Assembly (NCBI RefSeq): GCF_032854445.1
Contig: NC_088295.1
Location: forward strand, 81,886,644-81,946,643
Direction: 5' to 3'
DNA from: Liolophura sinensis
Taxonomy: Eukaryota > Mollusca > Polyplacophora > Chitonida > Chitonidae
Length of the DNA stretch: 60,000 bases
Numbering within the stretch: the first letter of the stretch is position 1; each line of letters opens with the position of its first letter. Below the pieces are notes generated by a model that worked only from the letters and a program-made list of their open reading frames with translations, was not told where the DNA came from and made no database searches. Made by a program: the position numbers and the translations under genes. Shown here piece by piece: positions 38,201 to 52,733 of the stretch.

Positions 38201-40771
38201 GAGATAAGAGTGTTTACCAGGAAATGACAAGACAGATGAGCAGACAGATGAGCAGACAGACAGACGCATGGCCAGGCAGACTAATGACTGATGATGGAAC
38301 ATTGAAATTAACTACATCTGGTGTACACCTAGATGCCCAGGTTAAATAGTAAAACTTTGGATACAACTTTCAAGAAATATCAAAGCCTTTCATAAATTTT
38401 AAAAATCAGGAGGTCTCTTCCCTCTGACAAGGTGTAAGTGTCTTGAAAACTTGGGGGTAAACTATTCAGGAGATAGTGTGTTAAGAAGGAATGGGACAGA
38501 CAGCCTTTTCACACTTAAGTAAAAGTTTATCCAAGGTATCACATATATTTGACTTGCATTCTTCAGAGGCTACAACTCATACTTCAAGGTTGAATTTCTT
38601 TGTATCTTATAAATAAATTGCTGAACAGAAAACTTTTGGTAAAGAGCCTCTTAAAGATGGAATATACTGCATTCAACTACATTAAAAAGCAGTTATCAAG
38701 TGACACATTTTGTTTGATTCTGACTGATCATTCATTTCAAACAGGGACTAAAGCAATTTTAATTCATTTCTAGAGTTTCAAAAAACCTTAGTGTGGGCAT
38801 AAAGGGTGTAATATTTTACAGGCCATTTACAGGGTGAAAATTTCATGTACTTGTGCACATATCTAGAAAGACTACAATATTACTATGGCTCATTTGATCA
38901 TTTGTGATATATTGTGAATTAACTGGTTGTTACTGTTCCTTCTGTCTGGTAAAAGAATCCATCCTGTGTGCAGTATAGCCCTGACCTGCATGTGTCTGTG
39001 CCCTGATCCCCACATCAGTACAACAGCAGAGGGCATAAGAGAGGGTTGCTAGCTATCACATGTCTGCTGGAATGCCTCCAGATCATGGGGTGTCAGAAAT
39101 CTGCTATCAATTGGCATTTCAGTTATCACCTTGTCAAGGCTCAAACTGGGTGTTTGTATTCTAAACAATGAGCTCACTTGGCATAGGTCCTTCTAAACCT
39201 GTTCCAGAGGCTGACCAGCCAAGCCTGAACCTGGACAACAAAGACCAGTGGCCACTGAGGGGTTGTCAGAGTACATACAGGTACAGTGGAGTATGTATAC
39301 TGATATACATGTAGTGCAGTAGAAGCATGGCCCCCTGCCCATCCCACACTGGAGTCTGACTGTTACTGTACACAGCAACCTCTGGAACATTTACATCCAT
39401 GTACACTGTACCATGTGGTCACAAGCTGGAACACTAATAGATGCACCTAAATTTCACAGCAGTTTCTAAACTAGGGACATGTATGTGTTCCACTCAAACT
39501 TAAATTTGTCATTGAATATGGCAACTTTTGTAACAGGCAGGTCAATTCTTAAGTAACATAACTTCACTAACAGCCACATGCTCCGAAATTTTGTATCCTT
39601 AGGCAAACCTGAAGCTACACGAAAACCTGTGAAGTAATGAGACGATATACATTTCATTAAGTTTTATGATAGGCCCATATGCCCAAATGCACGCTAAGAA
39701 CACTAGCCAAATGTGACAAAAGATGCTTTAATTTTTCATTAACAGAAGATGAATAATAAATAAGACAAAAAAAAAAATCCTCACACAATACAATTTAGAA
39801 TAACCAGCCAAAGGGCATTTAACCATTCTGCATAAATGAGGATGACTACAAGCTGGCTAAACATGCACTTAGGAGGCATGCACACACATTATCAGCTTTA
39901 GGAGGTTAAAGAAGTCAAGACATGGTCAACTTCATTTTGTTTCAGCTATGACTTAACAAGAGCAATGATCAGGTGGACATTTAGTAAGTGTCTATCATCA
40001 TGCATCTCTACAAAACTCTTAAAATGTTTGAACCTTGTGGGGACCTCTCCTTTGTTTCGGCATACTGTACTGGCTGGTTAGTGGAGGCCAACCCTGCAGA
40101 AGTCAAATGTCACCCACAACAGGTTGTTTTGATAAGACATGAGGGTTGGGAGGTATAATGTTTCCAGGCACCCTCTCATTCCAGATCACTTGTCCTACCA
40201 CTAAAACCTGTGAGGGTAGAGGAGCTAACCCCAGTCCCCCAGAGAATCTGCATAACTGTGCTCTGGTGGACCCCAGCCTTCACTATTCCCTCAGCATGAT
40301 AAAATCCCCAGCCCACCAGATGTTAACTGTATGCCACCACCAATGTTTTAACCCTGAGACATTTAAGGGGACAGGCTTCCAGGCAACATATACTGTATAT
40401 GTTTCCAATCATAAATGTTTCTAGAGCTACAGGAAGTTGTCAGTTCTTTTTCTAAAATGTTAGTTTTGTGCTCACAATCAGATATTATAGGTTGTGCCTT
40501 AACATACCAGTGCTACAAAAAACGAAATTCTTCAAATTCTCCTAAAATTAGAAAGTTACCAAGCAACACGAGGACAAAAAAATATGTATCAAAGAGAGGC
40601 ACAAAACCATGACAGACTGGAATTACATACATGGTGCAGCTTTGTTATGGCACCTAGCAATCAGGACGAGTGTTTGGAAGCCAATTAACTTAATGATAAA
40701 GCTGATCTGATCTCTTTAACAAAACAATGGAAAAAAAAGTCATTGATCTAACAAATTCCAATGAACACATT

Positions 40772-41360
40772 TAATTAAAGGAGAAGAAAACATAGACATA
40801 AAGCAAACTCAGATGAAAGAGCGGCAAAACTTATCGGCAAATATGATCTTTAATATTTTTTTGGATTTTTTTTTTCAAGAGAAAAGGGTATTTGAAAATA
40901 TTTTTGTATGGTGGGTATTAGGGACCAACTTTTTGTATTTATCATTGTTGCATAATGATGTTCTAAATAAGGATGTGATGCTTGTCTAATAAATTTATTT
41001 GAATGTGAATTTGTTGTTTACATCGAAACATATGCATTTAACCTAAAGTATGATAATATTTATGAACATATTAAAAATATATCCAAATTGAGGTTTAATA
41101 CATTTTTAGCTGAAAAGAACAAATTCTAGTGCAAAAATATTTATTAAACCTGTTACATCCTCATTTATGACATTATTAAACAAAGACTATAAATACCAAA
41201 AGGTGGTCCCAAATACCCACCATACAAAAATTATTTTCAAGTGTCTTTTTCTTGTTAAGGAAAAATTGGAAAAAATATTGAAGACCACATTTAGGAATAG
41301 CTTTTTGCACTCTTTCATCTCAACTTCATGTCATTTTTATGTTTCCTCCACCTTTAACCA
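40772..41360. repeat. Long imperfect palindrome (foldback element), about 590 bp
   Basis: The left half reads as the reverse complement of the right half around a centre near 41066, with coordinate sums constant at 82131-82133 across almost 300 bp per arm. Matching blocks include TTTTTGTATGGTGGGTATT (40900-40919 with 41212-41231) and AGATGAAAGAG (40811-40821 with 41310-41320). Identity is about 70-75 percent by eye, with almost no spacer. No coding frame of note. Best described as an old foldback/MITE-like insertion or an inverted duplication. Confidence 0.8.
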
Positions 41361-41455
41361 AACACACCCACACAAACATGACATGACTGAAACAGGGCTG
41401 GCTTGAACCACATCATGGTTAAAGTTGTCCCTGCTCATCACCCATTCCCTCTGCT

Positions 41456-41526
41456 ACAAAAAAAAAAACAAAAACAAAAAAAAAACAAAAACAAAACAAA
41501 AAAACAAAAAAACAAAAAACAAAAAT
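41456..41526. repeat. A-rich (CAAAA)n-type simple repeat
   Basis: About 70 bases composed only of A and C in CAAAA/CAAAAA-like steps. It lies about 100 bp beyond the palindrome. Confidence 0.9.
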
Positions 41527-44067
41527 AGCAGATGGTTTCCACCGCCAATAAAGACATTATAGGTACACAATGTATTCACAGTATGTGGAAGCAGCAACTA
41601 CTAGATTCAAAAGACCATGACTGAAACATAAGTTAACTTCATTCCATAGTAACTGAGATGTTCTTCAAAGACTGAGAAGCAATCCTATCAGTGGTAGCAG
41701 AGAAAGTTCCTTGATAAGTGTATACATGCACACACCAGATTCTTATTACAGATTGATTGCCCAGTAAGAAAACTGGCTTTCTTGGCTCAAATTTCACAAC
41801 TTCCTGGGTCCTATAATTTTCTTCATCTATCTTGGTGAAGGAGAAGCAAAATATATTGTCATAAATCACTTTCACAGTTCTGACATGAGAAAAGTCATTT
41901 TGACTTACATGAACATTGGTTTTAAGCGTAGTCATTAGAGCTGAAATGTATATGACTCTACAAAACCTTTACCAAAGGCAGTTCCAACCGGACTGGCATC
42001 CATATATATTTTGCTTGCAGCTAAATGAATAGCAAAGAGCAATAAATTTATGGCGTCTTCTCACTGCCAACTGTCAATGCAATTTACAAGCAATAAATTC
42101 TATTCATTTTTGTACTGTGACTTTACAGCATGGTCTTACTTTTAAAAAGGAGCTGCCTTTCGCTATATACTGCATAAACTGTGTTAGTCACAATCAACTT
42201 TTTCTTGGTAATTTTGCTGATTTGTGTTTTGGCTAGGGCAGATTGACAGTTAATGCAAATAATTTTGAATTCAATAATTTGCTATTCAATAATCCCTTGC
42301 CCACTCTGATTCACATCCTTCTTGTCCACACTCTACACTTGCTATAATTCAGATGGGCAGTTAATATTTACACTTACGCTTGGTGAAAGGCAGTTCTAGA
42401 GGTAGAGCATGGACTTAATGCCTGCTACACTATCTACAATGATTTTTGTCCTACAATTAGTAAACCCCACCCTAAGTAAAATACACTGTGCACTTCTGAG
42501 TTAACGTTGGTATGTTTCCCAGCGTCAATCTTCCCAGTGTTCAAAACTGGCCCTGTCCCATGCGAGTGGAACAATCAGCCCACCCTGGCCATAAAATCCA
42601 GAGACTGTGGTCAAAGATTGCAAACATCATCAGGTTGGGGAGTCTAGTGATTTACTGGGAGAGGGAGAAGTGGTAACAATGTGGAATGACATTAGGCCAT
42701 CACACCGGCCTCTCATTACAGGAGAAGGGCACCAGTCTTCACCCATAATGCCTGTTATCTGTGAGCACTTCCTCTTTTATGAGGACAAGCCACTGGGTTA
42801 GGACACGCATAAATCACAGGGTCTCAGCTGTTGCTTTATCAGGCTTCCATTACAAAATCTATTCACCCATGCACACTGACTGGCACCACAACTGTAACAG
42901 TCATCTCAGATTACTGACACAGACAAACTCTGCTTTTTGGTGATTTTTTTCTCCACTGTCTTCTTGGAAGAAAGCTATGTAAATTTACATTCTGTTCTTG
43001 TAGTGACATATTAATGATATCAGGAAAATGCTGTCCTGCTCTTCAGACTATAGTTTTTGATTAACAACTTCACAACAACAGCGTCTTTTCCTTTCTGTCA
43101 CAATATTGATGGTTTCCCTACAATGTTTAAATTGTACATATGTAGAAATGTTATTTCCACACCAAAATACCAGTGTGCTACAATCCTTGATCATGTAAAT
43201 TTTCTGTTCCTGACATTTGATTTTTTATTTCAATCAACAGTATGCCCAATGGTATGGTAATTTTAACTTCATATACAGATACGTGTATGACAGAAATGAG
43301 AAATCTTTACCTATACTCAGCTAAACAAAACATACATGTACTGTAGCTTCAAACAGGAAATCCTTGATTGGAATTAAATCACAAACAAATCAAGAGTAAA
43401 CAAAGGTTAATATTCCTGTTTATCTGCAGTTTATTTGAAACTCCTGAGGAAGAGCCATCGGGCCCATCCATGTTAACTGACCTTCAAGCCCATACCAAGT
43501 GGCACACAATTTGTACCAGGGCTAGGTGATTTGGGGAAGGAAGCAGATTCTGGGCTGTCTTATCAGGCCTGTTTATAGAGGTCTTGACCTCAGATGGTGG
43601 CTGATTGGTGTGGTGCCAGTCTAAGAGAGACAGCCCAGTCACAGACAGCTCCCCCTACTCTCCAGAAACAGCACCCACGCTGATTAAAATGGGGAAAGCT
43701 TAGGCCTATATCAGAACATTTTTAGGGAAAGGGAGCAACATTATGGGCCAACCCTGAAACCTAATAACTGGCCAACATGTTTGAGTGTAACAGGCCTGTA
43801 TACACATACACCAAAAGGATGCTTATCTACGACACAGGGGAAAGGAAATACAAAGATACCAAAAGCTGATCTCTAAAGGTACAGCAGGTACAAATAAACC
43901 TGGAGGAGCATTGGTTGAATTGAACACAGTATGTTGACTGCAGTCAGGGAAAATGGTGTGGGACAGATGGGAGCAACATAGTGAACTGGATAGGGTCAGA
44001 TAATGCTAACAGTAGTGTCTTCAGTGGAGATAACACAGTAAACTGCTGATAGGAATTATATGTAGAA

Positions 44068-44577
44068 ATGTGGGAGTTGTTGCTGGGAGGGTATTTAGGT
44101 CTGAGACTCATCACCTGCCCAAGACAGAAGGAAACCTTAGCCAGGGTTAGGTTGTGTCAACATCTTCCCTGTTCCACTGGGCATCACCTTCCTCATTTCA
44201 GACAGCTGGGCCCTGCTTATCTCCTCTACTGGATAAATATTTCCATAGGTGTGCACCCACAAATACAGCCTGCGGACAGTTGCACAAACCCAGCCACATT
44301 GTTTTCTATACCACTGGGGAAGCAAATGCAAAGGGAAGAACGTTCTACCAGTGAGGGTCCAAAATTACAGCAGAAAAGCCCAGTGGAAGTGAAACACCCA
44401 ACGAGGAAGATAAGAAATATATACCTTCTGTTTGTGTGCATGCAGAATCCTGAACAGCAAAGGCAGCTTCTGTCACAACCTTTGAAGTTATTTGGCACAA
44501 GAACTAATTTCACCACATACACTCACAAACAAATCATGAGGGTTGCAAAAAAATCACTTTACCCTGTTGACTGCTGA
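44068..44577 (+). other. 169-codon open reading frame, unrecognised, probably non-coding
   Basis: The longest open frame in the window. The predicted product starts MWELLLGGYLGLRLITCPRQ and becomes polar and Lys/Gln-rich. No motif or family is recognised, no transmembrane pattern beyond the hydrophobic first 14 residues, and no flanking splice sites or repeats identify it. It lies in a locally less AT-rich stretch (43490-44400), which lowers stop-codon frequency. Chance is a sufficient explanation. The alternatives are a species-specific gene or a decayed element on the strand opposite Gli. Confidence 0.12.
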
Positions 44578-47157
44578 CAGGCAGTAAATCACTCACTTGC
44601 CATCTTTGCTCAAATCAAGTTTGTCTTCTGTACAATGCAATACCAATAGACATGCTCATTCAGAGACAGGCCATTTAGTAAGTCAATGGGTGAATTCTTG
44701 CATGCACACAGTAACTAAGTTTTATTACAGCATGGCTTCTGGACAACATTATATCCATCTTTCCTGACATGTATTTCAACAAGATGAACATAATTTGTCC
44801 TCAATAACTTATTGCCCAAATTTTTTATTGAGATGGCAAAGGCTTTGGTGGCTGGATCACTCACTTTGCTGGTTGACTGTTATTACAGACCCAGTGGCAA
44901 CATGGTGATCCAAGGACTACAAAGCTGTTCACTTCACAAGACTAACATGACATGGACAAAACTTGAGAGCCTCAGGAAGTTATAAGTTTGAGTGTTAATC
45001 GACTTACCAGATACATCTGTCAGTCTTTCGTCAACCCTGACTTCAAATCTCTGGCATTTTTTTGTATCATTCCTTCAACGGGTCAGAGGTTGGTATATTA
45101 CAGAGGCCTGAAGTAGGGATGTTGTGCTGTTCTCCACTGGGTAATCCAACACTGTCCAGGAGTGAGAAGAACAGCACAGTTCCAGTCAGATTTAGAAGCT
45201 CTGTTGGAAAGAAAAAGAAGCTGGGTGAAGTCATGCAACAGTTAAGCACATGCATGTGGCTGGGTAACAGTTGCTTTTGATCTGTCCGGGGCACAGTACA
45301 GGGCCAGCTGGTACTACCCTGGGAGACAAAACCAGAGAGAAGCCAAGTCTGGATACACCTACTTAAAAGCTTCTTGATCCATAGAATGAATCCCTCAGTT
45401 CCAGATCCCGAATACATACATACAGAGGCTTATGCTTATGGAACCTATCTGTACATGTAACAGCAATGCAAACTGATTCCTTACCAATTCGATACTACAT
45501 GTATCAATAAAAAGGAAAAAATGTCAGCATATTATGATGAAGTTAATAGGATTTTTTTTTATAACTTTAGTTCCTTAACTGGCTGATAGCTCTGGGGCAT
45601 GGTTCCTGCCTGGAATGCCTCCAACAACATAATTCAATACTGTTGGCCTCAAGCACATTAATCCCAATGATAAGCTTATCATGATGGTTTCTAAATAAGA
45701 TGCACACACCAAGGTGTCTTAGATCAAATGTCATTCTTCCAGCGTACAGATTTTTAGCTAAATTAATACATACATTTGTATGTACAATGTTCTTCATAGT
45801 TTTCGTTTATTTACCCTCAAATAATCAGAGACTACATCTTCAGAAGACAGCCAGTGATATGACCTGTATAATCTGTGATTAAATTAACATGTCAGTGTAT
45901 ATTTGGAGACCAAAAAGTCAAATTAAGAAAATGGAATTTCTGAATTAAAAAATTGGTCTTAAACAGCCTACATTCAGAAACTGTGGTCTTTTCAAGAGAT
46001 GCTATTGGAATGAATGCAGATTCTGGTCAACACTGTATTTCACCCTGCGTTTGCCACCTCTTCCAACCAAGCATAAACAGCAGAGGGCATATCCTGAAAG
46101 ATGACCCCATATTCTGGCACTGTGTAGACTCTGTAGTACCATCTTCCACATCTGGATCAGGAACAGTCCATCACCCTGTGTGCCAATCTAGAGCTTACAG
46201 AGCCAAGAATCAAGCAAATGCTCCTAATTGGTTCTGGATGACTGGCAAAGACTCAAGCTCAATTAGATCAAGCTGCTAAGATCATTAACTCGTTAATTAC
46301 TGATCTACTAAAGTGTGCCTGCACAGATGGGAGCACCTGTTATGACCCACTTATTTCATTAGGTAAGTAACACCTCTAATCAGATACCCACCTTCCCGAT
46401 TTCATCTCCGGTAATATCTTCTAACACACTTGATTCATCTACCGGTATGAATGTCATAATTCTGGAGCATAGCCTATCTGGAGTTAATCAATATACATGT
46501 AACTGCTGCATGTTTGTGAAGAAGTTTGACCATAAGCACACTGCTTTCAGATATTTTGAAAAAAGAATCCTGTTTTAAGGATATGCATCTTGTATTTCTG
46601 CAGATCAGTAAAAACTTAAAAAACACATTTTTTCACGCTGGAACAAAACTCTCAATTTTACAGTACATCTTAAACTGTAATTTACATGGAAGTGCTGTTT
46701 TTGTCTTTCTTTTTTAAGTGCTGAGTCATTTGACAATTAAACTGGTGTCTTTAGCTACAACAGTACCTCTACTACCCTTAATAATTGAATGGAAAACAAT
46801 TTCTTTTATATCAGAAAGTTAATCCAAGCAAAAAAGTTATATTAAAATTGCAAACTATAAACTTGTAATTTCTAATGATTTCACCCAAACAAATAAACAC
46901 CAATAAGAAGAACAACATTCCAAGGAATCATAATATGGTTTTTCTCTCAGATTACTAAGTACATTTTCATATACATGTACAAGTATGCTGTGCCTTTGAT
47001 ATTCACCTGCCGTATCAGTTTTCATAATTTATTCAACTGACTTGGAGATAAACCTCAACACAGCTCTACTACACATACATGTATTAACAATACCGAAATT
47101 TTCTTGACAATTTACTTAGATATACAATTTATGCAGGCAAGGCCAGCAGCTTCACAG

Positions 47158-47270
47158 TAAACTGCTGAACGATGTGAACTACTGCTGAACGATGTGATCT
47201 GTCGATAAATGCTGTAAGTGACATGAACCGCTGATGAACGATATGAACTGCTGAAGAACTATGTGGGAGT
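47158..47270. repeat. Degenerate short tandem repeat, about 20-bp unit
   Basis: Imperfect copies of AACTGCTGAACGATGTG separated by small indels (five or so recognisable units). Confidence 0.6.
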
Positions 47271-48119
47271 TGTTGAGGGAGTTCATGAATTCCAGACAAG
47301 CTTTCTGAATTTTACAAGACTGTATGCTACCTGGCATAACTTAAACACACTTTTATACGATATTCTCGAGAAGTCAAACTTTAACAACTTGCTACATTAC
47401 TCCAGGTATGTTTATAGAATTGTATGTAATTAATAAAGCATTTATATCTGTCTGTCACATTGGTTCTTGCCTGAAACAAAAATGATATTAATACAACTGC
47501 CTTAATTTAATGACTTTTTGCATTATGTAAATGTTATATGACCATCAAAATGATAAGCATATATAAGGTACAATAATTCTGTGGTCCAAAAATCAATACT
47601 ATCTTTTTCAAATAATTTATGATGTATCCTGGGAAACAATCTCTAAATCATTTTGACCCTTAGAAAGGTACACATATAATATATACACTACAGCATCCTC
47701 ACATGAAGGGCAAAAAACAGAAATAGCACAAGTAATTCCAAACACAAACCAGCCAGCTAGAGATGAGGTTAAAAATTTTTAATTGTGATTCCCATCGCAT
47801 ATATTAATGATATGTAAAAAATGTTGACATATTAAACCGGGTTATTGGAACAATTTGCATATCTCATTGTACTGTAGGTTTATGTATCTAGTCTCTTAAG
47901 TATGACAAAGATATAGTATTAATCAGTGGCTTATAAGCCTAATTAGTCAGCTGCGGGGGAATTTTTTTACTATCACGATAAGAAATAGCCCCTCGCTGTT
48001 GCTATCTGTGATCAGCAAATCATAGACAGATATCGCCCCCTCTAGCAGGCAGACACTGTGAATTCATTATCCTACCTGAACTTCAGGTGCGCACTCCCAA
48101 AGCCCCAGAGATGTACTTA

Positions 48120-48178
48120 CAAAGCTTGTGGATAAGGGGCAAGCGCCTTAACCACTACTCCTGCACTGCTGTCTCACT
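48120..48178 (-). other. tRNA-like stretch (possible tRNA-derived SINE head)
   Basis: The minus strand carries AGTGGTTAAGGCGCTTG, identical to the D-arm/A-box region of many eukaryotic tRNA-Ser/Leu genes. I find no convincing B box, acceptor stem or anticodon arm downstream, so it is not a functional tRNA. A decayed tRNA-derived SINE or a chance match is likelier. Confidence 0.3.
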
Positions 48179-50689
48179 GCTCATGGACCACTATAGAACT
48201 TGTTTTTGATCAATGTCAGTGAGAATAGCAGACCTGTGAGTCTGCACGACAGGGTCCAGAACATGTTGGGCCTCATCAGACAGCAGCGTCAAACCTTAAT
48301 GACGGAGTCATGTTTAAACATCACACACAAAAAAAAAACAAAAAACACAGAAAGTAAAATGAAAAAAAGATGTCAAGTCTGGATGAGTAAAAAACTGAAA
48401 AGAGGTCAACTGTTGGCAGTTTCTTTATGTTCACTCTCACAAGAGAAAAAGATGCACACCACTGCTCACAAATGTAAGTATTTTATTCAAATATCTAAAT
48501 TCTACAATATTACTTTTGCAAATTCTATTTCAGCTGTCGAAAAAAAAAGATATAATGATGAACTTGACGACATATCAATAAATAAAGATTTCACAGCATT
48601 TAAACATGACATCATAAAGGGCAGTGAGTGCAACATCTAAAATTAATTTTTACATCCCACATGTTGCTTCAAACTTTATACCTTCTTATCTTTTCTCCTT
48701 TTTCTTTTTATTATGCTACCTTTTGTAGAATATTTTTTCATCCTTCTATGATGTAATTAAGCATATTGCAATGTTCTGCACTACATGCTTTTCAAAATAT
48801 GAAAACCACACACAATTTCAAAATTAATATATATGTATAAATAACTTTAAAACCTTAGTTTCATTGTAAAGATGATCATTGCTGGTATTGTGGCTATAGC
48901 ACAATGCTTATTACACCTCTATAAGTGCTTACAAATTTCTAAATTTAGAAAAACATTCAAACCAAAAACTCACTCTTGCCATTGTTCAAAATTCTTTCTT
49001 TCAAAAATATATTTTTGCTTAATTTATTGTAGTTGTAAAAAACCGGCTGTGATAAATGGAGTTTACATCTTGATTCCTATATGTAACACAATGTATATGG
49101 AATACAACATAATGAATACTGACAATAACATTCAGCACAAAATTACACGTATATGTTATCAACCTTTCACAGGTACATGTATGCAGAATATCACTATTCG
49201 TGTGTAGGACAAGAAACATTGTGACAGCAATATCCCATTCCTGCTTATATATTCAAAATATGTATGAACATGATCTGCAAAATGAATGCAAAAAGCTGTT
49301 GCTTTTCATACCTTTGTTCACTCACACACCACATTCAGCAGTAAATCACTTTCTATATAAGGCTCTTGTTTATCCTGAAATTGACACAGAAAATGCCTTT
49401 CAGCTCAACATCTTGCTGAACACGCTCTCATTCAGAGTCTATTTCTGTATTTGTGTATAAATAACACTATTCTTTTAGCAGGGCAGATTTCCTGTTGTAC
49501 TCTTTCTGTGCTGTATGCATTATACTGTTATTCTTCACCCTATACATGTACCTTCAGTTCTATCGTTCTAGTGGTACATACAAGTACTTCAGATCATGAT
49601 TCACTTCAATACAACAGTTAATAACTACCCTTCCATCAGACATGATGTCCTGAAGAGGACAGAAATACAGGCCCATCTCCAAACCCATAATTTGGTCCAC
49701 TGAGTTTAAGGGAAAACCCTGAATGGTGAAGAAAGCTGAGATTCCAGATGCCAGATAGCATTAGCTTTGGTAGAGTTCTTCTGCCCGACTCTCCCCCCTG
49801 ACACATATTCTTGTGGCCCACATCTGGACCTACATCCACATGAACACACAGAAACCTGAACGTACCTGATAATAATTCTGTTGTTACTTCTTTCCTGTGA
49901 ATCTATATCCAACACTAGCACACACACAGGCAGCCACTGGTGTTCTAACTGTCGGGTTATGAGCAAGAGGTGCAGAGTACGGTCCACTTAACCCAGGCAC
50001 TGCAGACACGAACTACAGAACAACTTTAGATTATGCCATTCAGGCACTCTCTCTATGTGCCTACAACTTACTTTATGCTTGCCCAGATTTCCCTAGATTC
50101 AGACAAGCCTGGGTTTAGGGATACCCTCTGGTGTGCTACATAGTATAGCCAGTCTGCCATCAGCCCTTACCATCCCAGTGTCAGATTACCGCTCATACCA
50201 TCTCAACCTCTCCAGGGATGGCAGGTTAGAAATGGCCCCCAGCAAGACTGGGCAAATTCCTGCCTAATGGCCTCAGTCAGCCAAGAACTGAATCAGGTGT
50301 TAAACGAAAGGTGTAAATGATGCGTGAACAAAAGCCGGTTACAGGTGTTCATAGCTCAGTTTCAGTCACAGTGATGGGTTTCAGGTATGACGCCAGAGTC
50401 CTGTTTTTCCAGAAGCGCCCCTTTCACTGGGAAATTGGCTTGACTGGGCTAAATGCAGGGGAGTTTTCAGACCCTAGAGTTCACATCTGTGTTGAATGGA
50501 CAGCCCCAAAAAACAGTGCCAAGCAAGAGTGAGGCATGCTGGCCAGAGGGAAACTTCAGAAACACTTGGGACCTTTATACAGTGGCCTAACACTTTGGAC
50601 CTTACAGTGGCCTGGCACTACATGGGGTGTTTTAGGGTGACTATACTTGAGATGTTAACGGTGCCACAACACTTCAAAGGATAACACAG

Positions 50690-51750
50690 AAGTCACATCA
50701 ATTTGAAGAATGATACCAGATCATTCAAGGGTGATACACTGGGTTCATGACACTTTACAGAGTGATACTTGGGTGCTGATTGTTATAGGGTGATACTTTA
50801 TAGGATGATATTAGATCCACGGTACTTCATTGGATGACACCAGGTCCTAGGCACCTTATGGAATGATACTGGTGTTGTGACACTTATGGGATGACACCAG
50901 GTCCTTGGCACTTTTTGGATGACACTGGGGCTGTGACTCTTTATAGGATGACCCTGGGGCCATGATTTTATTAAATGGTACTGGGGCTATGACACTTTAC
51001 AGGATCATATTGGAGCCATGACACTTTATGGGATGATACCATAGGATGATACTGGGGTCATGGCACTTTATAGGATGATATGGAGGCCATGGCATTTTAT
51101 AAGTTGACACTGGGGTCAGGACACTTTATAAGATGACACTAGAGTCATGACACGTTATAGGATGATACTGGCGTCATGACACTTTATAAGATCACACTGG
51201 GGTCATGGCACTTTACAGGTTGTTACTGAGGTCATGACCTTTATAGGATGATACTGCAATCATGACACTTTATAGGATGACACTGGGGTCATGACCTTTA
51301 TAGGATGACACTGGGGTCATGACACTTTATAGGATTATACTGAGGCCATGACACTATAGGATGATACTGGGATCATGACACTTTATATGATGATACTGGG
51401 GTCATGACACTTTATAAGATCGCACTGGGGTTATGACACTGTATAGGATAATACTGGGGTCTTGACACTTTATAGGATGATACTGCAGTCATGACACTTT
51501 CTAGGATGATACTGGGGTCATGGCATTTTATAGGATGATACTGGGGTCATGACACTTTCTAGGGTGGTACTGAGGCCATGACACTATATGATGATACTGA
51601 GATCATGACACTTTATAGGATGATACTGGGGTCATGACACTTTATAAGATGACACTGGGGTCATGGCACTTTATAGGATGATACTGGGGTCATGACCTTT
51701 ATAGGATGATACTGAGGCTATGTCATTTTATGGGATGATACCATGACATT
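50690..51750. repeat. Minisatellite, 29-bp unit, roughly 35 copies, degenerate at both ends
   Basis: Units of GATACTGGGGTCATGACACT followed by TTATAGGAT. Period 29 is clear in the centre (for example 51132 to 51161), with indels and drift toward both edges. TCATGA palindromes recur once per unit. Non-coding. Confidence 0.93.
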
Positions 51751-52607
51751 TTGCAGGATATTGAGACGATGACACGGCACAGGTTTCTCGGGTCGTGACA
51801 CTTAACTGGAAGATAGTTGGGCTATGACACTTCATGGGATGATAGGATAGTCGGAACATATACAATGACAAAATGGTAAAGAGTGCTCAGATATTGCATC
51901 TGCCCATCTTGATCGGATGTGGGGCGGATCCTACATGGTCCATACGGCCATGATAGGCGGCTGGTGCGGATGTTGGCATCATTGATCAGCCAGTACATTT
52001 AGGCCGTTTTGCGGCACATTAGCCTTGCCTCCACGATAGACATAAACAAGACATGATGTATCTTCAGTCTGCTTACTGATGAGAAAAGTATTAGTGAATG
52101 GTGTATCATTTGCCTAACTCTCTCTCATTCAAGCCTGTATAAATGTGAACTAGCCCAATGCATGGTTTCAGAGTTCTGCTTTTCTCTACTTCTTGACGCA
52201 GTGGAATGTAAAAACGTAACAGCAATCCCGGACAACTGGAGATTATGTAAGTTCTCGCCAAAAGCTGTACTAATGTTACGAATTAGCCATTTGTGGTGCG
52301 CAATTATCATGTATAAGGTGTTATACACCATATTTAACACTCAAATTTTGCACTAAAGAAAATCATGTATTGTACACGTACATCAAGGTTTTGCATTTAC
52401 CGAATAATTGCGGAAACAGTCAAAACTACATCTGCATATTATCTTTATTATGTGTGAATAAGTAACCATGCTGGTAACTAATTATGAATATTTTTTCATT
52501 CCGAGAGAACAAACAAGGTTGGTGTTGAACAACGCGGCATTTGTTATAAATTAGATGAGTTCATGTGTGAATGTTAGTGTGTATCGTAAAACCCTACAAG
52601 GATGATG

Positions 52608-52733
52608 GACGGATCCTATGCCCATCATACATGGATCCTACGACCATCATACGTGGATACTCGGCCCATCATATGTGGATCCTACGCCCATCATACGTGG
52701 ATCCTACAACCATCATACGTGGATACCATAATA
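52608..52733. repeat. 22-bp tandem repeat
   Basis: About five and a half copies of CATACGTGGATCCTACGCCCAT, each carrying a GGATCC palindrome or a close variant. Directly abuts the 147-bp array and resembles part of its unit. Confidence 0.9.

Noticed and set aside
48200-48640. 146-codon open frame on the plus strand
   Set aside because: It begins at a non-ATG codon, has Lys-rich low-complexity content from A-runs and no family resemblance; treated as chance.
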